Assembly (NCBI GenBank): GCA_029210125.1
Contig: JARGPR010000004.1
Location: 62,001-126,000 of the forward strand
Length of the DNA stretch: 64,000 nucleotides
Origin: Pseudomonadales bacterium
GTDB lineage: Bacteria > Pseudomonadota > Gammaproteobacteria > Pseudomonadales > JAHRWD01
Direction of reading: 5' to 3'
Under the pieces are notes generated by a model, which worked only from the letters and a program-made list of their open reading frames with translations, did no database searches and was not told the DNA's origin. Each line of letters starts with the position of its first letter. The stretch's first letter is position 1. Below, one piece after another: positions 57,148 to 64,000 of this stretch. The position numbers and the translations under genes were made by a program.

Positions 57148-57906
57148 ATGGTCAAGCCGTTAGTTGCAGGAAACTGGAAGATGAACGGCTCGCGCGTTTT
57201 CGCGGAAGAGCTGGTAATCGGATTGCTGGAGCATTCGTCCAGTCTATCTAAGGCAGATGTTGTCATATGCCCCCCTTCCATCTATCTGCACCAATTGTGG
57301 CAGAAGCTGTCAGGGCAAAATGAGAATCCCATCCAATTGGGGGCCCAAAACGTTGGGGCTCAGGATGAGGGTGCGTACACTGGCGAAATATCGTCCGGTA
57401 TGTTGAGTGAGTTTGATTGTGCTTATGTACTGGTCGGTCATTCAGAGCGGCGGGCGTTGTTTGCTGAAACCGATTCGCAAGTTGCTGATAAGTTTCAAGC
57501 GGTCCAGCGCTACGGAATGACCCCTGTGCTCTGCATTGGGGAAAGCCTTGAGCAGCGTGAATCCGGCCAAACATTCAAGGTATTGGCGGAGCAGCTTAAA
57601 CCCCTGCTTCAGTTTCCGATTGAGGTGTGGCGTAATGCGGTGATTGCCTATGAGCCCGTTTGGGCGATAGGTACCGGGCAGACTGCGAGTCCTGAGCAAG
57701 CTCAGGAAGTGCATGCATGGTTGCGCAATTTGTTGAAAGATCAGGTTGGTAGGTTAGCGGATGATATACGGTTGTTGTACGGTGGAAGCGTGAAACCGGA
57801 CAACGCGAAAATGCTATTTGCCCAGCAGGATATTAACGGATTTTTAGTGGGCGGTGCATCGCTTAAACTGCAAGATTTTCTTGCGATATGTAGAGTGGCG
57901 GAATAA
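57148..57906 (+). CDS. tpiA: Triosephosphate isomerase
   Basis: 252 residues. Catalytic residues are in NWKMN (Lys near 11), GHSERR (His near 98) and AYEPVWAIGTG (Glu near 170); the phosphate-binding GGSVKP and VGGASL loops follow. It sits between glmM and secG, a common gammaproteobacterial order. Confidence 0.98.
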   Translation: MVKPLVAGNWKMNGSRVFAEELVIGLLEHSSSLSKADVVICPPSIYLHQLWQKLSGQNENPIQLGAQNVGAQDEGAYTGEISSGMLSEFDCAYVLVGHSERRALFAETDSQVADKFQAVQRYGMTPVLCIGESLEQRESGQTFKVLAEQLKPLLQFPIEVWRNAVIAYEPVWAIGTGQTASPEQAQEVHAWLRNLLKDQVGRLADDIRLLYGGSVKPDNAKMLFAQQDINGFLVGGASLKLQDFLAICRVAE

Positions 57907-57912
57907 CGGTTT

Positions 57913-58317
57913 ATGGAAACCATAGTTTTAATAGTAAGTATTGTCATCGCGATAGCTTTGATTGCATTGATTATGATGCAGCAGGGCAAGGGTGCTGACA
58001 TGGGTGCGTCCTTCGGTAGCGGTTCGTCGCAGACCCTTTTCGGTAGTCAAGGTAGCGGTAGTTTACTTACGCACATCACAGCTGTGCTAGCTGCGGGTTT
58101 TTTTCTAACCAGCTTTGGGTTGGCAATATTGGCAAAAAATAATGTCGGTTCCATGGCTAGTGGAGTTGTGGCACCGGCGGCGGTAGAGACGTCGGCAGTT
58201 TCATCTGAGGGTGTTGATCTTGATTCTCTCGATATGCCAAACCTTCCAGCCCAGTCTATTTCGGCCGATGAGTCTGAAAGTGCATCCGGGGCATCAGATC
58301 TTCCTGTTTTAGATTAA
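57913..58317 (+). CDS. secG: Preprotein translocase subunit SecG
   Basis: 134 residues. Two membrane helices (about 2-22 and 52-72) flank GKGADMGASFGSGSSQTLFGSQGSGS, the signature SecG loop. A Ser/Glu-rich acidic tail of about 50 residues follows. Starts seven bases after tpiA. tRNA-Leu follows, as in E. coli. Confidence 0.95.
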   Translation: METIVLIVSIVIAIALIALIMMQQGKGADMGASFGSGSSQTLFGSQGSGSLLTHITAVLAAGFFLTSFGLAILAKNNVGSMASGVVAPAAVETSAVSSEGVDLDSLDMPNLPAQSISADESESASGASDLPVLD

Positions 58318-58337
58318 CGTTGAGTGATTTTGACTAT

Positions 58338-58424
58338 GCCGAAGTGGTGAAATTGGTAGACACGCTACCTTGAGGGGGTAGTGGGGGTAACCCCGTGGAG
58401 GTTCAAATCCTCTCTTCGGCACCA
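58338..58424 (+). tRNA. tRNA-Leu (anticodon GAG)
   Basis: An 87-base class II tRNA with encoded CCA. Acceptor GCCGAAG pairs with CTTCGGC; anticodon stem CTACC / GGTAG holds loop TTGAGGG, giving GAG. A long variable arm (about TGGGGGTAACCCCGT) and T-loop GTTCAAATC are present. The same tRNA follows secG in E. coli. Confidence 0.97.
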
Positions 58425-58432
58425 ATTTTCAT

Positions 58433-58462
58433 ACCGCGGGGTTTGCCCTCGCGGTTTTTTTT
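58433..58462 (+). terminator. Intrinsic terminator after tRNA-Leu
   Basis: ACCGCGGGG and CCCTCGCGGT pair around TTTG, followed by a run of eight T. Ends the tpiA-secG-leu transcript. Confidence 0.9.
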
Positions 58463-58617
58463 GCGCGGAATTTACGGATCGCGCTCGAGAATTAATGCTC
58501 ATTTTTACCTATTTACTTCGGTTTGCCGTGCGGGCACTCGATAATGGCTAATAATTGAACAATGATTATGAAATCCATGTTATTTTGCGCTAAACGTAAG
58601 TTATATCGATATCTTAT

Positions 58618-58646
58618 TTGACAGTTGTGGGTCATATCTATAGAAT
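58618..58646 (+). promoter_or_regulatory. Strong promoter for initiator tRNA / rimP-nusA-infB
   Basis: TTGACA (58618-58623), 17-base spacer, TAGAAT (58641-58646), then a GC-rich discriminator, which is typical of stringently controlled tRNA promoters. Mature tRNA begins 14 bases after the -10 element. Confidence 0.85.
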
Positions 58647-58659
58647 TCGTCGCCTCTGT

Positions 58660-58736
<77 letters not shown>

Positions 58737-58758
58737 ATCGATTTGAAGTATATGTATT

Positions 58759-58780
58759 GGCCCCAGGATTGGGGCTTTTT
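58759..58780 (+). terminator. Terminator-like hairpin between metY and rimP
   Basis: GCCCC / GGGGC with a 6-nt loop and TTTTT tail, 23 bases after the tRNA. Probably partial, since the genes downstream have no other clear promoter. Confidence 0.7.
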
Positions 58781-58878
58781 GCTACTTGGGTAGTACAAAA
58801 GTAGTAAGCTATGATCGAGGTTCATCAACGGTTTATTTATAGTGCTGTTGAAATTTCAGATATCTGTTAATTGAAATT

Positions 58879-58906
58879 GGGCCTTTTAAGGCCCATTTTC
58901 GTTTTT
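58879..58906 (+). terminator. Second palindrome upstream of rimP
   Basis: GGGCCTTTTAAGGCCC is a perfect 16-base palindrome followed by ATTTTCGTTTTT, ending 12 bases before the rimP start. It could be an attenuator or leader hairpin for the nusA operon. Confidence 0.5.
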
Positions 58907-58917
58907 ATGAGTAAAGA

Positions 58918-59364
58918 ATGCAGAGATCAGAGCAGTTAAAAGTGCTTTTTGAGCCCATTGTTGAGGCTCTCGGGTACGTACTTTGGGGGGTTGAAACTAA
59001 CCTCACGGGTAAAGACCCAGTTGTTAGAATATTCATTGATAGTGATGAGGGAGTCGGTGTCGCAGCCTGCGCTGATGTGAGTCATCATGTCGGCGCAATG
59101 CTAGATGTTGAAGACCCCATTTCTGGTGAGTACCGGCTAGAGGTATCATCTCCAGGTCTTGATCGGCCGCTGTTCACTCTAGAGCAATTTGAGAAATACC
59201 AGGGTTGTAATGTTAAGTTAAGGCTTCGCAAGCCCTTTGAAGATCGCCGGAAATTTTCTGGCCAGCTGGTAGCAATTGATGGTGATGAACTGGTGATCCG
59301 AGAAGGTGATTACGAATATATATTACCGGTTCAGTTGATTGAAAAAGCAAATTTGGTTGCATGA
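58918..59364 (+). CDS. rimP: Ribosome maturation factor RimP
   Basis: 148 residues. EPIVEALGYVLWGVE near the start, VRIFIDSDEGVGVAACADVSHHVGAMLD in the middle and YRLEVSSPGLDRPLF near 75 are family signatures; the C-terminal SH3-like domain follows. It assists 30S maturation. First protein gene after metY; nusA follows 42 bases later. Confidence 0.97.
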   Translation: MQRSEQLKVLFEPIVEALGYVLWGVETNLTGKDPVVRIFIDSDEGVGVAACADVSHHVGAMLDVEDPISGEYRLEVSSPGLDRPLFTLEQFEKYQGCNVKLRLRKPFEDRRKFSGQLVAIDGDELVIREGDYEYILPVQLIEKANLVA

Positions 59365-59406
59365 TTTTGATTGAAAAGCCTGTGGGCTAAATGACAGGAT
59401 ATTGGA

Positions 59407-60915
59407 ATGAATAAAGAGATCTTGCTGGTTGCCGAAGCGGTATCGAACGAAAAAGATGTTCCAAAGGACGTAATTTTCGAGGCGATTGAAATAGCTCTGG
59501 CGACGGCGACTAAAAAACGTTACGACGAAGAAGCCGATATCCGTGTGATTATTGACCGTGTTTCAGGTGAATACACCACCACTCGGCATTGGTCCGTTGT
59601 AGCGGACGATGTAATGGCGATATTAGGAACAGAGCTAACCCTTGAAGAAGCGGCGGAAAAATCCCCGGGTCTTAAGGATGGCGATACCTGGGAAGAGGAG
59701 GTCGAAAATGTCGGCTTCGGACGGATTGCAGCTCAAACAGCAAAGCAGGTCATTGTCCAAAAAGTAAGAGAGGCGGAGCGAGCACAGGTACTGGAGCTAT
59801 ATCGTGATCGACTGGGTGAGCTGGTTGCTGGTAATGTCAAAAAGGTTACACGGGACAGTTATATTATTGATCTGGGGAATAATGCTGAAGCCTGGTTGAC
59901 CAAGGAACAGACCATCGCTCGAGAGGTGTTTCGCACAGGTGAGCGTGTACGTGCACTGCTGTATCAAATTGACCCCGAGACTCGCGGCCCTCAGTTAATC
60001 TTGTCGCGTATCCACCCGAATATGCTGATCGAGCTCTTTAAAATTGAAGTGCCCGAAATTGCAGAACAGATTATTGAAATAAAAGGCGCGGCAAGGGACC
60101 CAGGTTCACGAGCCAAAATAGCCGTTAAAACTAACGATAAGCGTATCGACCCCGTAGGCGCCTGTGTTGGTATGCGTGGATCACGTGTACAGGCTGTTTC
60201 TAATGAATTGGGCGGTGAGCGGATTGATATCGTGCTTTGGGACGACAATCCTGCACAGCTAGTGATTAAAGCGATGGCACCTGCTGAGGTGGTTTCGATC
60301 GTTGTAGATGAAGATAGCCACGCGATGGATATCGCAGTCGAAGAAGAAAATTTGGCGATGGCCATTGGCCGAGGCGGTCAAAATGTGCGCCTTGCCAGTG
60401 AGCTAACCGGCTGGACTATCAATGTAATGAGCGAGCAGGAAGCTGCTGAGAAGCATGACCAGGAAATCGGTGGTGTGCTAAGTTTCTTCGTCGAAAAGCT
60501 CGATGTTGATGAAGAGGTTGCAGAGGTTCTTGTTGAAGAAGGCTTTACCTCTTTGGAGGAGCTGGCATACGTGCCGATAGACGAATTGCTTGAGATTGAA
60601 GGGTTTGATGAAGATATTGCCGAAGAGCTGCGTGGCCGCGCCAAAGATGCGCTGTTAACACTTGCTATCGCGTCGGAAGAAACCCTTGAGAAAACTGAAC
60701 CAGCCGAAGATCTGCTGGGTATGGATGGTATGGATCGCCATTTGGCTTTTGTGCTCGCAAGCCTAGGTATTATTACAATGGAAGATTTAGCTGAGCAAGC
60801 AGTCGATGATCTGCTTGAAATTGAGGGGATGGATCAGGAAAAAGCCGGTGAGTTGATTATGACAGCTCGCGCGCCCTGGTTTGCCGATGCCCCAACCGAA
60901 GAGTCAGGTGAGTAA
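59407..60915 (+). CDS. nusA: Transcription termination/antitermination factor NusA
   Basis: 502 residues. The N-terminal RNA-polymerase-binding domain (1-125) is followed by S1 (about 130-200), KH1 and KH2 (about 200-345, with [22 protein letters not shown] and [19 protein letters not shown]). Two acidic C-terminal repeats (about 365-425 and 440-495) each end in a helix-hairpin motif ([30 protein letters not shown]); these repeats are typical of gammaproteobacteria. It modulates pausing, termination and antitermination. Confidence 0.98.
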   Translation: MNKEILLVAEAVSNEKDVPKDVIFEAIEIALATATKKRYDEEADIRVIIDRVSGEYTTTRHWSVVADDVMAILGTELTLEEAAEKSPGLKDGDTWEEEVENVGFGRIAAQTAKQVIVQKVREAERAQVLELYRDRLGELVAGNVKKVTRDSYIIDLGNNAEAWLTKEQTIAREVFRTGERVRALLYQIDPETRGPQLILSRIHPNMLIELFKIEVPEIAEQIIEIKGAARDPGSRAKIAVKTNDKRIDPVGACVGMRGSRVQAVSNELGGERIDIVLWDDNPAQLVIKAMAPAEVVSIVVDEDSHAMDIAVEEENLAMAIGRGGQNVRLASELTGWTINVMSEQEAAEKHDQEIGGVLSFFVEKLDVDEEVAEVLVEEGFTSLEELAYVPIDELLEIEGFDEDIAEELRGRAKDALLTLAIASEETLEKTEPAEDLLGMDGMDRHLAFVLASLGIITMEDLAEQAVDDLLEIEGMDQEKAGELIMTARAPWFADAPTEESGE

Positions 60916-60974
60916 GTTTTGATCGAACAGTTTACGGTTTTTGGCCGGGTGAGTAGTTCACGGGAGATGCAGTA

Positions 60975-63818
60975 ATGGCAGAGGTTACAGTAAACCAGCT
61001 TGCAGAGGTTGTTGGCGCACCCACTGAACGTATTTTAAAACAGATGGAGGACGCCGGATTATCGCAGAGAAATCCGACCGACCTGGTCTCTGACGAAGAT
61101 AAGCAGACCTTGCTTGGCTTTCTTAAGATAAGTCATGGTGAAGAAAAGGCGGCACCCAAGAAAATCACTCTGAAGCGGAAAAAAATCAGCACGCTTAAAG
61201 TTGCCGGTGGTCGCGGTGAAAGTGGCCGCACCGTTACCGTAGAAGTGCGAAAGAAACGCACTTACGTAAAACGCGAGACCGCAGAGCTTGAAGGCGACGT
61301 CGCTGAGGATAATGTTGAGGGGCAGATCGAAACTCCAGCAGCAGAGCTCGCGACACCAATAGAAGAAAATACTGTTGATTCGCCTGTTGATGCACCTGTA
61401 GCTGAAACTTCAGAGTCAGTCGATATCGTTGAGCCAGAAGTGCCTGCCGTTGATGAAGCTGAAGTGGCCGTGGATGCAGTTGCGGCGGAAGAACCGGAGG
61501 CAATTACAGAGGTAATTGAAGAAGCTCCAGTCGTGCAAGCTGAGGCCCAGCCTGAGGAAGTCGCACCTGAAGAGCTAGAGGTTTTTGAAGAACCAGAGAT
61601 TGTGGATGAAGTCAGTCAAGCTGCAGCCGAGCCAGAACCTGAAGCTGCACCGAAACGGATTCTTACGTTAGATGACCTAATAGAAGAGAAACGTAAAAAA
61701 GCGTTTGAAGCGTCTCGCAAGAAAGCTGCAGAAGAAAAACTGCGTAAAGAACGTGTTAAAGAAGAGAAAGTTCGACTGGCGGAAGAAAAGAAACTGGCGG
61801 AACAGGAGAAACGTGCTGCCGCAGCCAAGATCGAAGACACCAATGCTGGTAAAGCTAAGCCAGGTAAGTCTAAAGATGCTACTGGTGCTAAAAAAGCCGG
61901 TGTCAGACGAAAAGAGGAAAGCGAAAAAGGTACGCTTTCGCTCGGTGACGATGCGCGAAGTGCAGGCGTTAGCCGCCGCAAGCTTAAAAAGGCCAACCGC
62001 CTCGCTAGACGCAACAAAGTGGATGTTGAGTCTGAACACGCTTTCGAAATGCCCACCGAAAAAGTAATTTATGAAGTCTCGATTCCGGATACCATCACCG
62101 TGGCTGACCTGGCACAGCAGATGCGTGTCAAGTCGGGAGAAGTGATTAAAGAGATGTTCAAAATGGGCTCCGTTGTCACCATTAATCAGGTAATTGATCA
62201 GGACACCGCAACTATTCTCGTCGAAGAGATGGGGCACCAGGTTAAGACTCTGGCAGAAGATACGGTTGAAACACAGCTCGAAGGAACGCTAGTACATGAA
62301 GGTGAGCAGAAGTCTCGCGCGCCTGTAGTAACGGTGATGGGTCATGTTGACCATGGTAAAACCTCATTGCTGGACTATATCCGCGAAACTAAAGTTACCA
62401 CCGGAGAAGCAGGTGGGATTACCCAGCATATCGGTGCTTATCATGTCGAGACTGGCCATGGCATGATCAGTTTCCTCGATACCCCAGGTCATGCTGCATT
62501 TACCGCTATGCGAGCACGCGGAGCCAAATTGACCGATATCGTGATTTTGGTGGTGGCTGCGGATGATGGTGTGATGCCTCAAACAGAAGAGGCGATTCAG
62601 CATGCCAAAGCCGCTGAAGTGCCGTTAATCATTGCGATTAACAAAATGGACAAAGAAAACGCAGACCCGGACCGAGTTAAAAATGAGTTAGCGGCGAAGG
62701 ACGTCATTCCTGAAGATTGGGGCGGCGATACGCAGTTTATTCAGGTTTCGGCACATACCGGACAAGGTATTGATGAACTATTAGATGCAGTACTTCTGCA
62801 GGCAGAACTGCTTGAGCTTACCGCAGTACCTGATGTACCCGCGAGCGGCGTAGTGGTTGAATCCCGGCTTGAAAAAGGCCGTGGCTCGGTTGCTACTCTA
62901 CTGGTGCTGAACGGAACCCTTAAAAAAGGCGACATTGTACTTGCTGGACAGCAGTTTGGTCGCGTTAGAGCCATTATGGATGAAAATGGCCGGAGCGTTA
63001 AAGGCGCGGGGCCATCTATCCCTGTTGAGATCTTAGGTCTCGACGGTACCCCTGATGCGGGTGAAGATTTTCAGGTGGTCTCGGATGAACGCAAAGCTCG
63101 AGAGGTTGCCGTATTCCGTCAAAGTAAATTCCGAGACCTGCGGTTGGCGCGCCAACATGCGGCTAAGATGGAAAACATCTTTGATAGCGTCAGTGAAAAT
63201 GAGAAAAAAGTACTCAACATCGTTCTAAAAACGGATGTCCGTGGTTCCCTAGAGGCACTGCAGGCGTCGCTAATGGATCTGGGCAACGACGAAGTTACTG
63301 TCAAAGTTGTATCAGGTGGAGTGGGAGGCATTGGTGAAACCGATGCGAACCTCGCGCTTGCATCCGGTGCGGTGATTATTGGTTTTAATGTTCGAGCCGA
63401 TGGCAAAGCCCGCAAGATCATTGAAGAGGAAGGGATCGAGCTGCGTTACTACAGCATCATCTACGATATTTTAGATGATGTGAAACAGTCTATGATTGGC
63501 CTTCTCGGACCTAGTTTCCGTGAGGAAATTGTTGGCGTAGCTGAAGTACGTGACGTATTCCGCTCACCCAAGTTTGGCTTGATCGCCGGCTGTATGGTGA
63601 TTGAAGGTATGGTTTATCGAAACAAACCAATCCGTGTATTACGCGATGATATTGTGATCTATGAAGGTGAACTTGAGTCACTCCGGCGCTTTAAAGATGA
63701 TGTAAGTGAAGTTCGAAACAACATGGAATGCGGTATCGGCGTGAAAAATTACAACGATGTTCGAGCTGGGGATAAGATCGAAGTGTTCGACTTGAAAGAA
63801 GTTGAGCGGGTTCTTTAA
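60975..63818 (+). CDS. infB: Translation initiation factor IF-2
   Basis: 947 residues. The N-terminal domain ([22 protein letters not shown]) is followed by a long, highly charged variable region (about 90-360; Glu/Val-rich, then Lys/Arg/Glu helix). The G domain has [12 protein letters not shown] near residue 456, DTPGH near 503 and NKMD near 557. C-terminal IF2 domains follow, ending [22 protein letters not shown]. It places fMet-tRNA on the 30S subunit. Internal starts could give shorter isoforms, as in E. coli, but this is not visible with certainty. Confidence 0.98.
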   Translation: MAEVTVNQLAEVVGAPTERILKQMEDAGLSQRNPTDLVSDEDKQTLLGFLKISHGEEKAAPKKITLKRKKISTLKVAGGRGESGRTVTVEVRKKRTYVKRETAELEGDVAEDNVEGQIETPAAELATPIEENTVDSPVDAPVAETSESVDIVEPEVPAVDEAEVAVDAVAAEEPEAITEVIEEAPVVQAEAQPEEVAPEELEVFEEPEIVDEVSQAAAEPEPEAAPKRILTLDDLIEEKRKKAFEASRKKAAEEKLRKERVKEEKVRLAEEKKLAEQEKRAAAAKIEDTNAGKAKPGKSKDATGAKKAGVRRKEESEKGTLSLGDDARSAGVSRRKLKKANRLARRNKVDVESEHAFEMPTEKVIYEVSIPDTITVADLAQQMRVKSGEVIKEMFKMGSVVTINQVIDQDTATILVEEMGHQVKTLAEDTVETQLEGTLVHEGEQKSRAPVVTVMGHVDHGKTSLLDYIRETKVTTGEAGGITQHIGAYHVETGHGMISFLDTPGHAAFTAMRARGAKLTDIVILVVAADDGVMPQTEEAIQHAKAAEVPLIIAINKMDKENADPDRVKNELAAKDVIPEDWGGDTQFIQVSAHTGQGIDELLDAVLLQAELLELTAVPDVPASGVVVESRLEKGRGSVATLLVLNGTLKKGDIVLAGQQFGRVRAIMDENGRSVKGAGPSIPVEILGLDGTPDAGEDFQVVSDERKAREVAVFRQSKFRDLRLARQHAAKMENIFDSVSENEKKVLNIVLKTDVRGSLEALQASLMDLGNDEVTVKVVSGGVGGIGETDANLALASGAVIIGFNVRADGKARKIIEEEGIELRYYSIIYDILDDVKQSMIGLLGPSFREEIVGVAEVRDVFRSPKFGLIAGCMVIEGMVYRNKPIRVLRDDIVIYEGELESLRRFKDDVSEVRNNMECGIGVKNYNDVRAGDKIEVFDLKEVERVL

Positions 63819-63833
63819 TCAACTAATCTGATT

Positions 63834-64000
63834 ATGCCTAGAGACTTTAAACGTACTGATCGTGTTGCCGACTCTTTGAAAAAAGGGTTGGCAGAATTGA
63901 TTCATCGTTCCATGAATGATCCGCGCGTCGATGGCGTATCGATTACAGATGTAGAGGTTAGTAGAGATCTGGCCCATGCTAAAGTTTTCGTGACCGTGAT
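63834..64000 (+). CDS. rbfA: Ribosome-binding factor A, N-terminal part (cut by window end)
   Basis: ATG at 63834 begins PRDFKRTDRVADSLKKGLAELI, the RbfA N-terminus, with NDPRVDGVSITDVEVSRDLAHAKVFVTV following. Only about 55 residues are inside the window. It is needed for 16S rRNA maturation and cold adaptation. Position after infB is conserved. Confidence 0.95.
   Translation, partial: MPRDFKRTDRVADSLKKGLAELIHRSMNDPRVDGVSITDVEVSRDLAHAKVFVTV

Overview
The window reads as chromosomal DNA from a free-living, probably marine, aerobic gammaproteobacterium near the Pseudomonas / Cellvibrio / Marinobacter part of the tree. The evidence is gene order: DUF2782-thrB beside polA, gltA divergent from sdhCDAB-sucAB-lpd-sucCD, and rlmE-ftsH-folP-glmM-tpiA-secG-tRNA-Leu followed by metY-rimP-nusA-infB-rbfA. 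Base composition is moderate throughout. No prophage, transposase, CRISPR array or defence island is visible.

Layout. 1-2691: the end of an LrgB-like gene, an arsenite methyltransferase with all four expected cysteines, and a metallo-beta-lactamase-fold hydrolase. 2692-3600: an unusual non-coding stretch of nested inverted repeats around one tiny membrane-protein gene; it resembles a solitary integron gene cassette between attC-like sites. 3600-12142: MFS carrier, orn, rsgA, an HDOD-GAF-like protein, psd, a lone hydantoinase-A-type gene and mutM. 12390-15625: a three-gene signalling module (pseudo-receiver protein, REC-CheC protein, PAS-GGDEF cyclase). 15644-21911, minus strand: marR-emrA-emrB efflux operon, then alcohol dehydrogenase, sugar-dehydrogenase/cytochrome c fusion and HIT protein.

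22087-31158: Nudix hydrolase, then acyl/lipid genes (acyl-CoA ligase, VanZ-like, TetR, KAS II-like synthase, two MaoC/FAS1-type dehydratase halves, MFE-2-like SDR) interleaved with DUF1415 and murJ. 31347-37684: a PEP-CTERM-tailed secreted protein, thrB, DUF2782, polA and a sodium:alanine symporter. 37736-51084: a small lipoprotein, citrate synthase and the complete succinate dehydrogenase / 2-oxoglutarate dehydrogenase / succinyl-CoA synthetase block, i.e. half of the TCA cycle. 51386-64000: ribosomal proteins L28 and L33, rRNA methyltransferase, FtsH, folate, cell-wall and glycolysis genes, SecG, two tRNAs and the translation/transcription-factor operon, cut within rbfA.

Most of the window is conserved housekeeping sequence. 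The parts deserving a second look are the attC-like cassette region (2692-3510), the signalling triad, the PEP-CTERM protein, the HyuA gene without HyuB and with an 11-G tract, and the initiator tRNA with a U1.U72 end. All family assignments rest on reading motifs and gene order; no database search was run.
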